From Halogranum gelatinilyticum (GTDB lineage: Archaea; Halobacteriota; Halobacteria; Halobacteriales; Haloferacaceae), in contig NZ_FNHL01000004.1 of the NCBI RefSeq assembly GCF_900103715.1, forward strand, positions 186,001 through 250,000: a stretch of DNA of 64,000 bases, in the 5' to 3' direction. Both the position numbers and the translations under genes were made by a program. Within the stretch, counting starts at the first letter, position 1; the number at the start of each line of letters is the position of its first letter. This document shows positions 15,099 through 23,728 of the stretch, one piece after another. The notes under the pieces were generated by a model. That model ran no database searches, was not told where the DNA came from, and worked only from the letters and a program-made list of their open reading frames with translations.

Positions 15099-15866
15099 TT
15101 ATCCGAATTTCAGTTTGTGCTCGAAGGCGACGTAGACGCTGTGGCCGATGTCGGTCAGCGAGACGAGTTTCCGGCGGCCCGCGCTCCGCACGTCGAGATA
15201 GCCCTTCTCCGTCAGCGGGTCGACGACCGCGCTCTGGAGTCGCCGGTACTTCGACTGGCGGTTCGTCGTCGGCGGGTCGACCATGAACCGGAGGTCTGCG
15301 TTCTCGGCGAACTCGATGAGGTCGCGCTTGCGGACGGTGTAGCCCTTCTCAGCCTGTTTCGCGAGATAGTCCATCACCGCGATCTGTGGGCGGGTCGGCG
15401 ACTCGATGGGGTAGTCCGGGAGGGACTCGACGTTCGCGACGCCCGTGGTCCGCGGTTCGCGGTGAACGTCGTGGGCGTTGGTCTCGGGTTCGACGGTGTA
15501 GGCCGTCGCGTGGGTCGTCATGCAGGCGATGGTGGTGCCGACGGCCGCCAACGCGGTCCCACTGGAAACGTTGACCAGCACCTCGTCGTCGCCGTGTCGG
15601 GCGACGAGCGTGGTCGTCCGGCCGAGCACGTCGTAGATGTCTTGGAGGTCGACGTCGACGCGTTCGACTTCGATACCGGTCTCGACGAGCCTGGCGACGA
15701 GGTCGTCGTGGTAGTCGGGTGACGACGACGAGGGCGTCGTCGGCCCGAGCAGGTAGAGGAGGTCGGCGTCGTACCGCGTCGCGGGCAGGAGGATGCGGTC
15801 GTGTTCGTACCCGAGCGGGGCGATGTGGACGCGCCGCACCGAGTGGAGTCCACGTGAGTCGTCCAT
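15099..15866 (-). CDS. CARF-type sensor with winged helix (HFX_2341/DUF6293-like)
   Basis: The 255-residue protein has an N-terminal Rossmann-like domain (about 1-150: VRRVHIAPLGYEHDRI, then VNVSSGTALAAVG, a Ser/Gly-rich ligand loop) like that of CARF proteins, and a C-terminal winged helix (about 170-250: YRRLQSAVVDPLTEKGYLDV). This matches the haloarchaeal HFX_2341 family of regulators. CARF domains bind cyclic oligoadenylate or related nucleotides in type III CRISPR systems, but no CRISPR or cas gene is present here. The ligand and target are unknown. It is convergent with the Cys-rich small gene. Confidence 0.78.
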   Translation of the reverse strand: MDDSRGLHSVRRVHIAPLGYEHDRILLPATRYDADLLYLLGPTTPSSSSPDYHDDLVARLVETGIEVERVDVDLQDIYDVLGRTTTLVARHGDDEVLVNVSSGTALAAVGTTIACMTTHATAYTVEPETNAHDVHREPRTTGVANVESLPDYPIESPTRPQIAVMDYLAKQAEKGYTVRKRDLIEFAENADLRFMVDPPTTNRQSKYRRLQSAVVDPLTEKGYLDVRSAGRRKLVSLTDIGHSVYVAFEHKLKFG

Positions 15867-16342
15867 AGCACTCCTGGTCGTGAGAACGGCTTGAATGGTT
15901 CGGAGGTGAGTGGGAGAATGTGGATGGTCGGCGTCGAGGAGGTGATGAACGGTCGGTATCGACGAGACCGGAGAGAGTCGACGTCGACGATGGTGGAGGG
16001 CCGACGTCGACGAAGCGATGGAGGGCTGGCGTCAGCGGGGCAAACGGACACGCGCCCCACAGCGGGCAGCGGACAGGCGAACACGCCGCGGGGCACGTGC
16101 AACTCAGTCAACTCCGGATCGGCTATTGAGAATTGACACGAGACAGCCGTGACAGTCGAGAATATCAGGATGACAAGTAACGGCCACTGGGAGCGCGTAT
16201 TATCGGCTGGACGGCCGGTAAATCGGGAGAAAACGGGTGGATGGGAATCTCTTGTGAGCGACGTGGAAATAGAGATGACACCTGTTTGAACAAGCCATTG
16301 ATTACCCCTGATGGCATAGCTTGTTACCAAGGAGCATGGCTT
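15867..16342. other. Intergenic gap with a short tandem repeat and AT-rich promoter
   Basis: The left half contains a tandem repeat (15978-16036). The right half (about 16130-16342) is markedly poorer in GC than its surroundings and presumably carries the promoter of the HTH-10 regulator. Translated frames across it have no haloarchaeal codon bias, so I see no gene. Confidence 0.55.
15978..16036. repeat. Degenerate tandem repeat, about 24-25-bp unit, 2-3 copies
   Basis: CGACGTCGACGATGGTGGAG is followed 24 bp later by CGACGTCGACGAAGCGATGG and then by a partial third copy. It lies upstream of the CARF-type regulator gene (minus strand) and well upstream of the HTH-10 regulator. Confidence 0.5.
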
Positions 16343-18451
16343 GTGGATTTGGATGACACGAAACAGTACAACGAGCACGCACGGGCCGTCGACGGGGAAG
16401 CACAGTTACAGACACTCGTAGACAACGCGCCGGTCGTCCTGTCGGCACTGGACGACGACGGCGTCGTCCTGCTCTCGGAGGGGAGAGGGCTGGACGCGCT
16501 CGGACTCGAACCGGGAGAGCTCGTCGGCGACTCCGTGTTCGACCGCTACGACGACGTACCGACCGTCGTCCGTAACGCCCGTCGGGCACTCGCTGGCGAC
16601 TCGTTCACCGCGACCGAGGAGGTCGAGGGCATCAGTTTCGAGAGCATCTACCGGCCGGTCTTCGGCCAACGGGGCACCGTCGAGTGGGTCGCTCGGGTGT
16701 CCGTCGACGTCACCGACCGCCGCCAGTACGAGGAGACGCTGGCCGCGCTCCACGGGTCGACGCTCGCACTGGTCGACGCCGAAACGAAGAGCGAGGTCGC
16801 CGAACGCATCGTCGACGCCGCGACCGACGTACTCGATCTGACCGGCGTCGTCCTCTTTCTGTTCGACGAGACGACGAACTGTCTCGAACCCGTCGCGGTC
16901 TCGCCCGACGTCGAGTCGTTCGTCGGCGAGCCGCCGACCTACCGTCCGGGGACGTCGATCACCTGGGACGTCTTCGCGGAGGGCGAATCGCGCGTCTACG
17001 GCGACGTCCGAGAGTCGGAGTTCGTCGACAACCCCGACACGCGCGTCCGCAGCGGTCTCTACATTCCGTTGGGGAGCCACGGCGTCCTGGTCGCCATCTC
17101 CGCCGAGCGCGACGCCTTCGGGGAGGAGACCACCGACCTCGTGACGCTGTTCGCGACGAACGCCGAGGTCGCCCTCGACCGCGTCGACTACGAGGAGATG
17201 CTTCGCACACGCGACGACGAGTTACAGACGCAGAACGACCAGCTCACCCGACTCAACGAACTCAACGGCACCATCCGCGAGCTAGTCCAACGGCTCATCC
17301 GCGCCGACACACGCGAGGAGATCGAGCGCGCCGTCTGCGAGCGGCTGACGACCGTCGACCGCTACGGGCTGGCGTGGGTCGGCGACGCCGACGTGGTCCG
17401 CGAAGAGCTGGTCCCGCGCACCTGGGCCGGTGGCGACCACAGCTATCTCGACAGCGTCGACCGGTCGCTCACGCCCGAGGGCGGTTCGACCGAGCCAGCC
17501 TGCGTCGCGGCGAGCAGGCGTGAACTCGTCGCCGTCGACAACGTCGCCGAGGGACTCCGGGACGACCCGTGGCGCAAGGAGGCACTGTCGCGCGACTACC
17601 AGTCCGTCCTCGCCGTCCCGCTCGTCTACGAGGGCTTCCTCTACGGCGTGCTCACGGTCTACGCCGCCCGGCTGAACGCCTTCGACGAGACCACCTCGGC
17701 GGTCCTCAGCGAACTCGGCGAGACCATCGGCTACGCCATCAACACCGTCGAGACGAGACGGGGCGTGTTGACCGACGGGACGCTCGAACTCGACATCCGG
17801 CTCTCGGAGACCGACGACCTGCTGGCCCGCGTCGCGCGGAGCGTACCGTGTCGGCTGGGCTTGGAGGGAATCGTCCCCGAGACGGACACGGCCGTGTTGT
17901 TCGTGACCGTCACCGACGCCGACGTCGAGGAGGTTCGCGCGGCCTTCGAGGAGCTGGTGAGCGTCTCGGCGGTCCGCGTCGTCGCCGAACACGACGACGA
18001 GGGGCTGCTGGAAGTCGTGACGAGCGGCGAGACGCTGCCGGGGACGTTGACCCGACACGGGGCCGTCCCGAAGTCCGTCACCACGACCGACGACGGCCTG
18101 CGCGCCTTGGTCCACGTCGCCTACGACACCGACGTCCGGGCCTTCTTGGCGATGCTCCGCGAGAAGTATCCCGACGTCGAACTGGTGGCCCGCCGCGACC
18201 GGGAGCGGTCGCTCGACCCCGGACAGGGCTTCGCGGCCGAACTCGACCGACGGCTGACCGACCGACAGGCGGAGGTGTTGAAGACGGCGTACTGCGGCGG
18301 CTTCTTCGAGTCGCCACGCGAGAGCACCGGCGAGGAACTCGGTGCCTCGCTCGGCATCACCCAGCCGACGTTCAACCACCATCTCCGGGCTGGCCAACGG
18401 AAGCTGTTCGACCAGCTCTACGACGGCGAGGGTCGCCGTCTAGATGAATAG
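16343..18451 (+). CDS. Bacterio-opsin-activator-type regulator (PAS, two GAF, HTH-10)
   Basis: With the GTG at 16343 the protein has 702 residues: a PAS-like domain (about 20-130), a first GAF (about 140-290), a short coiled-coil (DDELQTQNDQLTRLNELN), a second GAF (about 320-470), a BAT-specific domain, and a C-terminal HTH-10 (about 640-695, DRQAEVLKTAYCGGFFESPR and LGITQPTFNHHLRAGQRK). The family activates target genes in response to light, redox or oxygen cues; the cue here is unknown. AAGGAG ends about 8 nt before the GTG, which decided this start over a longer one at 16241 whose added residues lack haloarchaeal composition. Confidence 0.9.
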   Translation: MDLDDTKQYNEHARAVDGEAQLQTLVDNAPVVLSALDDDGVVLLSEGRGLDALGLEPGELVGDSVFDRYDDVPTVVRNARRALAGDSFTATEEVEGISFESIYRPVFGQRGTVEWVARVSVDVTDRRQYEETLAALHGSTLALVDAETKSEVAERIVDAATDVLDLTGVVLFLFDETTNCLEPVAVSPDVESFVGEPPTYRPGTSITWDVFAEGESRVYGDVRESEFVDNPDTRVRSGLYIPLGSHGVLVAISAERDAFGEETTDLVTLFATNAEVALDRVDYEEMLRTRDDELQTQNDQLTRLNELNGTIRELVQRLIRADTREEIERAVCERLTTVDRYGLAWVGDADVVREELVPRTWAGGDHSYLDSVDRSLTPEGGSTEPACVAASRRELVAVDNVAEGLRDDPWRKEALSRDYQSVLAVPLVYEGFLYGVLTVYAARLNAFDETTSAVLSELGETIGYAINTVETRRGVLTDGTLELDIRLSETDDLLARVARSVPCRLGLEGIVPETDTAVLFVTVTDADVEEVRAAFEELVSVSAVRVVAEHDDEGLLEVVTSGETLPGTLTRHGAVPKSVTTTDDGLRALVHVAYDTDVRAFLAMLREKYPDVELVARRDRERSLDPGQGFAAELDRRLTDRQAEVLKTAYCGGFFESPRESTGEELGASLGITQPTFNHHLRAGQRKLFDQLYDGEGRRLDE

Positions 18452-18592
18452 ACGGTCACTCCCGTGTGACTCGTTCCACGAAGAGAACACCGCTATGACC
18501 CTCCCACTGATACTGGTGACTGTGAACGTGACACGGACCCACGCATCTCCGACGGCTCGTGTTGCCGCCACGCTCGACATCCGCAACGAACC

Positions 18593-18739
18593 ATGAACGA
18601 CGAGCAACAGTCCCAACAGACGATTGCCGCAGAGTACACCGAGTTCACCCTCGGAACCAAGACCATCAGCCTCATCTCCGACCCGGACAACGCCCGAGCG
18701 TGGCTCAAGTCCGACGTCACAGTGGGTCTCGAGCGATAA
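18593..18739 (+). CDS. DUF7331-like microprotein (48 aa)
   Basis: An ATG at 18593 opens 48 codons with good codon bias. The acidic product has a Gln-rich start, then TEFTLGTKTISLISD and DNARAWLKSDVTVGLER; this pattern of a short beta segment, Asn/Ala-Trp and Ser-Asp-Val matches what I know of the haloarchaeal DUF7331 family of roughly 50-residue proteins of unknown role. It is placed 141 nt after the HTH-10 regulator, in the same direction. Confidence 0.7.
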   Translation: MNDEQQSQQTIAAEYTEFTLGTKTISLISDPDNARAWLKSDVTVGLER

Positions 18740-19282
18740 GTACGGCTCTCACGGCTTTTCTGACGGTATCACCCGAATCACCCCGAGCGAAGCGACGGTT
18801 TCGCCGACGAGCGAGGGACGAAACCCGACGACTGCGGAGGGGTTCGAACGTGTCAGATCAGACTGTACTCTAGATGAATAGTATCCGTTCGGGGCGGCGT
18901 CGTTTCACGTAGATAGAACCGATATGGCCTTCCCCGGAGTACCGTGGTATGTGAACACCCGGCCGACGCGGGGCGACCGCGGGTGGCTGGCGACAGCTGT
19001 TCACAGTCCAACTGCCATGTGGACCGGACCCGGCCGTGAGGCACGCACCCATCCCTTCCCACACCCCCCTCGTTGCCCCACGCCTATCCTCGGACTGACC
19101 GGGTCCGTCCCGTCGACCGGCCGCCACAGACGGCGTTACTGCCAATCGTAACCATAACCATGGCCGTGGTGGCCCGTTCCAACCAATCGAGCGAGCCGCT
19201 GCGATGCCGACACGCACAGGGCGTCGGCCGTGCCGCAGTCGGGGATTACTTACCGCTGCCCGGAGAGGCTAGCCTGAGACCG
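18740..19282. other. Intergenic gap with a hairpin and no clear gene
   Basis: Of note are an inverted repeat GGTTTCG (18797-18803) / CGAAACC (18829-18835), a 12-mer CTAGATGAATAG near 18870 that also occurs at the end of the HTH-10 gene (about 18440), and a TATA box for the Lrp gene at 19244-19252. Frames in this gap on either strand have poor codon bias; GGTTCGAA near 18852 resembles a T-arm but no tRNA fold surrounds it. Confidence 0.5.
18797..18835. other. Inverted repeat downstream of the DUF7331-like gene
   Basis: Seven-base arms GGTTTCG and CGAAACC flank a 25-nt loop, about 60 nt after the microprotein stop codon. No T-tract follows, so a terminator role is doubtful. Confidence 0.35.
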
Positions 19283-19768
19283 ATGGACGAGCGTGACATC
19301 AGACTGCTGAAGGCCATCGCGGACCTCGAAACCGGGAGTCCCGAACAGCTCCACGAGGAGACGGGGATTCCCGTTTCGACGATCCACTACCGGCTGAACA
19401 ACCTTCGGGACGAAGGCATCATCGTCAACGACCTCTACGACATCGACCTCGACGCGCTGGGACTCGGTGTGACCGTCATCGTCGAGATTCTGGCCGACTA
19501 CAGCGGCAGCCACGAGACGGTCGGCGAGAAGATCACCGATATCGAAGGCGTCACGCAGGTCTACTTCACGATGGGCGAGACCGACTTCGTCGTCATCGCC
19601 CAACTCTCCTCCAGCGACATGGTCGAACGGCTCATCAGCGACTTCGAGTCCGTCCCCGAGGTCGAACGCACCAACTCGACGTTCGTCATCTCGACGCTCA
19701 GAGAGAGCCACCGCGCGCTCCAACAGTACAGCCTCGACACGCTCGTCGACGAACTCGCCGACGAGTAG
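19283..19768 (+). CDS. Lrp/AsnC family transcriptional regulator
   Basis: The 161-residue protein starts MDERDIRLLKAIADLETGS and has the AsnC-type helix-turn-helix (about 4-50, IPVSTIHYRLNNLRDEGII) and a C-terminal RAM-like beta-alpha-beta-beta-alpha-beta domain (about 70-145, VIVEILADYS, VTQVYFTMGETDFVVIAQL). Such proteins bind amino acids or related metabolites and form octamers on DNA. A TATA-like GATTACTTA at 19244-19252 lies about 35 nt upstream. The ATG at 19283 was chosen because the domain begins there; a longer frame adds a non-conserved leader. Confidence 0.9.
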   Translation: MDERDIRLLKAIADLETGSPEQLHEETGIPVSTIHYRLNNLRDEGIIVNDLYDIDLDALGLGVTVIVEILADYSGSHETVGEKITDIEGVTQVYFTMGETDFVVIAQLSSSDMVERLISDFESVPEVERTNSTFVISTLRESHRALQQYSLDTLVDELADE

Positions 19769-19790
19769 CGCGCCCCCTCGCTCGGCTGTC

Positions 19791-19799
19791 ACTTATTTG
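19791..19799 (+). promoter_or_regulatory. TATA box for the UspA gene at 19824
   Basis: ACTTATTTG is centred about 28 nt before the ATG at 19824, which is the archaeal spacing for a leaderless transcript. Confidence 0.5.
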
Positions 19800-19823
19800 A
19801 GACCCGAACGCGTACCGCATGGT

Positions 19824-20288
19824 ATGTACGAGACCATCCTCCACGCGACCGACGGCAGCCCCTACTCCGCGGCCGCCGCGGAGAACGCCGTCGACCTCGC
19901 CGCACAGTACGACGCCGCACTCCACGTCGTCTCGGTCGTCGAGACGGACGTCGCCTTCTCGGAGACCATCTCCGAACAGATTCTGGAGGACCTCGAAAAG
20001 CGCGGCCAGCAGGCGGTCGACGCAGTCGCCGAGCGCGCGGCCGAAAGCGGCGTGAGCGACGTCCACACCGCCGTCGTCCAGGGGACACCCCACCGCGCCA
20101 TCCTCGACTACGCCGACGAGCACGGGGTCGACCTCGTCGTCGTCGGCACCCACGGCCGGACGGGACTCGACCGGCTGCTGCTCGGCAGCGTCGCCGAGCG
20201 GGTGCTCCGGACGGCGGAGCTGCCGGTGTTGGTCGTCCGTGGCGAGCCAGAAGAGGAAGAGGAAGAGGAAGAGGAAGAGGAGGAGTGA
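19824..20288 (+). CDS. Universal stress protein with poly-Glu tail
   Basis: The 154-residue protein is a complete UspA domain with the ATP-binding motif intact (VVVGTHGRTGLDRLLLGSVAERV, near residues 108-130) and the closing strand LPVLVVRG. ATG 19824 (MYETILHATDGSPYS) fits the family. The C-terminus is extended by a run of twelve Glu residues after EP, coded by an almost perfect GAAGAG hexamer repeat (20252-20285). Such a repeat can change length by slippage in steps of two residues without shifting frame. Its role, if any, may be solubility in high salt; that is inference. Confidence 0.93.
   Translation: MYETILHATDGSPYSAAAAENAVDLAAQYDAALHVVSVVETDVAFSETISEQILEDLEKRGQQAVDAVAERAAESGVSDVHTAVVQGTPHRAILDYADEHGVDLVVVGTHGRTGLDRLLLGSVAERVLRTAELPVLVVRGEPEEEEEEEEEEEE
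20252..20285. repeat. GAAGAG hexamer repeat coding for a Glu run
   Basis: About five and a half copies of GAAGAG/GAGGAA in direct succession, entirely inside the last codons of the UspA gene. Confidence 0.85.
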
Positions 20289-20289
20289 C

Positions 20290-21018
20290 TCAGAACGGCG
20301 TGCCGACCGCGCCGAGGACCATCGTGGCCGCGAGCGCGACGACGCCGACACCGGCGACGGTCTGGACCGCGCCGAAGGCCCGCACGCCGCGACCCTGCGT
20401 CAGGCCGAAGACGGCACCCGCTCCCGCGCCGATGAGACTCATCGCGACGGTGATGCTGACCGCGTAGGTCGTCACCGCGAGGCCGACGACGCCGCCGTCG
20501 AACTGCGGCAGGAGCGTCGACGTGAACGCGAGCATACTGAGCGGGGGTGAGAGCGTGAACAGTGCCCCGACGAGACCGGTCTTCAGATAGGCTCGGACGC
20601 TCCGGTCGTGTTCGGCGTGGCTGTCGTGGTCGGTCGTCCCGAAGAACGGCAGACCGACGTGGACGTGGCTGTGACTCTCGCCGCCGTGGTCGTGTTCGTA
20701 GACCGCGGCACGGAGACCCGAGACGGCCATCATGGCACCGAAGAGACCGAGGATGACGCCTGCGGCCGTCGTCCCGACCGTGTCGAGAATCGGCGGGAAC
20801 GACGTGCTGCCGAGGACGAGATAGGCCAGTCCGACCCAGACGACGACGACGGCGGCGTGGCCGAGGCTGAAACAGGCCCCGACGAGTGCCGACAGCCGGG
20901 CGTCGCCGTAGCGACTCGTGAGCGATGAGATGCCCGCGACGTGGTCGGGTTCGATGGCGTGGGTGACGCCGAGCAATCCGGCCGTCGCGAGCGCGACACC
21001 GACCGACTCTGCACTCAT
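20290..21018 (-). CDS. Nickel/cobalt-type (NiCoT/UreH-like) membrane transporter
   Basis: The 242-residue protein has six or so membrane helices. The N-terminal GVTHAIEPDHVAGISS holds the H-x4-D-H motif that marks nickel/cobalt permeases, and a second SLGHAAVVVV segment carries another conserved His. The loop between helices is His-rich (YEHDHGGESHSHVHV, DHDSHAEHDR), as expected for a metal transporter. It is divergent from the urease operon, with both promoters between 21019 and 21211, so import of Ni2+ for urease is the most likely function. A TATA-like ACTCAAATC lies on the minus strand near 21041-21050. Confidence 0.85.
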   Translation of the reverse strand: MSAESVGVALATAGLLGVTHAIEPDHVAGISSLTSRYGDARLSALVGACFSLGHAAVVVVWVGLAYLVLGSTSFPPILDTVGTTAAGVILGLFGAMMAVSGLRAAVYEHDHGGESHSHVHVGLPFFGTTDHDSHAEHDRSVRAYLKTGLVGALFTLSPPLSMLAFTSTLLPQFDGGVVGLAVTTYAVSITVAMSLIGAGAGAVFGLTQGRGVRAFGAVQTVAGVGVVALAATMVLGAVGTPF

Positions 21019-21181
21019 GATACTGCCCGGTTCACCGTCGGGTGATTTGAGTTCCCCGGTCCGGCGGCGGATGCCGCGGAGCCGGTGACTGTGTGTGCGT
21101 CACGCATGGATTCCTCCGTGTCTTTCTCGGTGTCAGTGCTAACCGTATTCGAGTGGGCAAATATTGGGTGATTCGGCCAAG

Positions 21182-21190
21182 CCTATTACA
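21182..21190 (+). promoter_or_regulatory. TATA box of the urease operon
   Basis: CCTATTACA is centred 26 nt before the ATG at 21212, the spacing expected for the transcript start itself. It is preceded by an imperfect TTGG-N9-CCAA dyad (about 21164-21180) that might be a regulator site. Confidence 0.5.
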
Positions 21191-21211
21191 TTCTTCTCGG
21201 AACGGTGCGCT

Positions 21212-21298
21212 ATGCGTGACAAACACCAATTGACTGTCGAGCAGCGGGATGGACGCTGCGCGCCCTCCGCGACCCCGGGAGCGGTCGTCCATGACTGA
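21212..21298 (+). CDS. Upstream reading frame (28 codons) leading the urease operon
   Basis: If transcription starts 26 nt after the TATA centre, the first three bases of the mRNA are this ATG. The frame codes for 28 residues ([16 protein letters not shown] then an Ala/Pro-rich end) and stops at TGA 21296-21298, overlapping the first codons of ureB (ATG 21291) in a different frame. It may be a translated leader that feeds ribosomes to ureB, or a chance frame. No family is recognised. Confidence 0.35.
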   Translation: MRDKHQLTVEQRDGRCAPSATPGAVVHD

Positions 21299-21671
21299 GG
21301 AGTCACTCGTCCCCGGCGAAGTGATTCCGGGCGACGGCACCGTCACCATCAACGAGGGGCGGAAGGAAGCGACCGTCAGCGTCGCCAACACGGGCGACCG
21401 GCCGGTCCAGGTCGGCTCGCATTTCCACTTCTTCGAGGTGAACAAGGCGCTCGACTTCGACCGCGAGACCGCCTTCGGGATGCGACTCGACATCCCCGCG
21501 GGCACAGCCGTCCGGTTCGAACCCGGCGACGAGCGCGAGGTCGACCTCGTCGCCTACGCAGGCAAGCAGCGTATCACCGGCATGAACAGCCTCGTCGACG
21601 GCGCGACGAGTCGTGGCGCGCGCGAGGACGCACTGAAACGTGCCCGCGACGCCGGATTCAAGGGGGCCTGA
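21291..21671 (+). CDS. ureB: Urease beta subunit
   Basis: The 126-residue protein matches the urease beta chain: [18 protein letters not shown] at the N-terminus, [28 protein letters not shown] and [12 protein letters not shown] further on. With the alpha and gamma chains it forms the trimer that hydrolyses urea to ammonia and carbamate in the cytoplasm. The ATG at 21291 is chosen over an in-frame one at 21249 since beta chains begin a few residues before the PGE motif. It is the first structural gene of ureBCAGDEF; its stop is 1 nt before the ureC start. Confidence 0.95.
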   Translation: MTEESLVPGEVIPGDGTVTINEGRKEATVSVANTGDRPVQVGSHFHFFEVNKALDFDRETAFGMRLDIPAGTAVRFEPGDEREVDLVAYAGKQRITGMNSLVDGATSRGAREDALKRARDAGFKGA

Positions 21672-21672
21672 G

Positions 21673-23382
21673 ATGGCGCGCGACTTGGACAAAAAGCGGT
21701 ATACGGACCTCTACGGGCCGACCGAGGGCAGCAAAGTGCGCCTCGGCGACACCACTCTATTCGCCGAGGTCGAGGAGGACTACACCACCTACGGCGACGA
21801 GGCGGTCTTCGGCGGGGGGAAGACCCTCCGTGACGGGCTCGGGATGGCTCCCGGCACGACGGCCAAAGAGGGCGCGCTCGACTGGGTGCTGACGAACGCG
21901 ACCGTCATCGACCCGGTGCTCGGCATCGTCAAGGGCGACATCGGCATCAAGGACGGCGAAATCGCGGGCGTCGGCAAGGCCGGCAACCCGAACACGATGG
22001 AGGGGGTCCATCCGGACCTCGTCGTCGGCGCGAGCACGGACGTCTACCCCGCGGAGGGCCGCATCGCCACCGCGGGCGCGCTGGACATCCACGTCCACTT
22101 CAACAGCTCCGGTCTCGCCGAACACGCGCTGGCCGCGGGCATCACGACGATGATGGGCGGCGGCTACGGCGGCGGCGCGACCACGACCACGACCGGCCCG
22201 GTCAACATCAAACGCTTCCTGCAGGCGGCCGAGGAGTGGCCCATCAACGTCGGCTTCTACGGCAAGGGCAACAGCAGCAAGCCCGCCAGCCTGGAGGAGC
22301 AGGCGGAGGCGGGGGCCTGCGGGCTCAAACTCCACGAGGACTGGGGGGCGACGCCCGCGGCCATCGACACCTGTCTCTCCGTCGCCGACGACATGGACCT
22401 CCAGGTCTGTCTTCATACTGATACGCTCAACGAGGCCGGCTTCGTCGAGGACACCTTCGCCGCCATCGACGGCCGGACGATCCATATGTTCCACATCGAG
22501 GGCGCGGGCGGCGGCCACGCCCCGGACATCCTCGAGCTCGTCGGCGAGCCGAACATGCTGCCGTCGTCGACGAACCCGTCGATGCCCTACACGGTCAACA
22601 CGTTCGACGAACATCTCGACATGGTGATGGTCTGTCACCATCTGAACCCCGACGTCCCCGAGGACGTCGCCTTCGCCGAGTCGCGCATCCGCGCGGAGAC
22701 GCTCGGCGCGGAGGACGTCCTCCACGACGAGGGCGCGGTCAGCATGATGACCTCCGACTCGCAGGCGATGGGGCGGATCGCCGAAGTGATTCCCCGTACC
22801 TGGCAGACGGCGGACAAGATGAAGAAACAGCGCGGGCCGTTACCCGAAGACGAGGACACTAGAAACGACAACCACCGTATCAAGCGCTACGTCGCGAAGT
22901 ACACGAAGAACCCCGCCATCGCGGCGGGCATCGACGACTACGTCGGCTCGCTCGAACGCGGCAAGCTCGCGGACATCTGTCTGTGGGACCCGGCGTTCTT
23001 CGGCATCAAGCCGGACCTCGTCATGAAGGGCGGCTTCCCCGTCCTCTCGGAGATGGGCGAGTCCAACGGCTCGCTCATGACCTGCGAACCCGTCAAGCAG
23101 CGGCCGCGTGCGGGTGCCATCGGCAAGGCCAAACACGCCCTGTCGCTGGCGTTCGTCAGCCAAGCCGCCGCCGAAGCGGAGGTCGGCGAGAAGTACGGTC
23201 TCGACAAGACGGTCGTCCCCGTTCGGGGGACGCGGAACCTCGACAAGGGCCAGATGCTCTACAACGAGGCCACCCCGGACATCGACGTCGACGCCGAGAC
23301 CTTCGAGGTGAAGGTCGACGGCGAGATCGTCACCAGCGAACCCGCCGAGGAGATCCCGCTCGCACAGCGGTACACCCTGTAA
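21673..23382 (+). CDS. ureC: Urease alpha (catalytic) subunit
   Basis: The 569-residue protein has all active-site elements: DIHVHF (two Ni ligands), GLKLHEDW with the Lys that is carbamylated to bridge the two nickels, [27 protein letters not shown], the flap [21 protein letters not shown] (position near 320-340; quoted in part) and [10 protein letters not shown] with the Asp ligand. Length equals that of bacterial alpha chains (about 570). It hydrolyses urea after Ni insertion by UreD-E-F-G. ATG 21673 directly follows the ureB stop. Confidence 0.97.
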   Translation: MARDLDKKRYTDLYGPTEGSKVRLGDTTLFAEVEEDYTTYGDEAVFGGGKTLRDGLGMAPGTTAKEGALDWVLTNATVIDPVLGIVKGDIGIKDGEIAGVGKAGNPNTMEGVHPDLVVGASTDVYPAEGRIATAGALDIHVHFNSSGLAEHALAAGITTMMGGGYGGGATTTTTGPVNIKRFLQAAEEWPINVGFYGKGNSSKPASLEEQAEAGACGLKLHEDWGATPAAIDTCLSVADDMDLQVCLHTDTLNEAGFVEDTFAAIDGRTIHMFHIEGAGGGHAPDILELVGEPNMLPSSTNPSMPYTVNTFDEHLDMVMVCHHLNPDVPEDVAFAESRIRAETLGAEDVLHDEGAVSMMTSDSQAMGRIAEVIPRTWQTADKMKKQRGPLPEDEDTRNDNHRIKRYVAKYTKNPAIAAGIDDYVGSLERGKLADICLWDPAFFGIKPDLVMKGGFPVLSEMGESNGSLMTCEPVKQRPRAGAIGKAKHALSLAFVSQAAAEAEVGEKYGLDKTVVPVRGTRNLDKGQMLYNEATPDIDVDAETFEVKVDGEIVTSEPAEEIPLAQRYTL

Positions 23383-23410
23383 CTGCCTCACTCACCCACT
23401 CACATCACCA

Positions 23411-23728
23411 ATGAAACTCAGCCCCAAAGACGAAGAACGGCTCACGGTCTTCATGGTCGCCGAACTGGCCCGCCGCCGCAAGGAGCGCGGCGTGAAACTC
23501 AACCATCCCGAGACAGTCGCCTACATCTCCGATTGGGTCTGCGAGGGCGCGCGCGACGGCCGCGACGTGGCCGAACTTCGCGCCGACGCGACCCAGCTGC
23601 TGACCCGTGCGGACGTCATGGAGGGCGTCCCCGAGATGATCGACATGATTCAGGTCGAACCCACCTTCCCCGACGGCACGAAGCTCGTCACCGTCCACGA
23701 CCCCATCCGGCTGGAGGGCGACGAATGA
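23411..23728 (+). CDS. ureA: Urease gamma subunit
   Basis: The 105-residue protein has the gamma-chain signature: [59 protein letters not shown] and TVHDPI. It is the smallest structural subunit of urease and sits after ureC, an order (B-C-A) that differs from the A-B-C of most bacteria and is used in other haloarchaea. The stop overlaps the ureG start by 4 nt (ATGA at 23725-23728). Confidence 0.97.
   Translation: MKLSPKDEERLTVFMVAELARRRKERGVKLNHPETVAYISDWVCEGARDGRDVAELRADATQLLTRADVMEGVPEMIDMIQVEPTFPDGTKLVTVHDPIRLEGDE

Noticed and set aside
18845-18880. Possible tRNA T-arm (GGTTCGAA)
   Set aside because: No acceptor stem, anticodon arm or D-arm can be formed around it, and no CCA-adjacent end is present.
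18853-19062. Minus-strand frame of 69 codons in the gap before the Lrp gene
   Set aside because: Codon third positions are not G/C biased and the composition (Arg, Thr, Ser, Cys-rich) is unlike haloarchaeal proteins.
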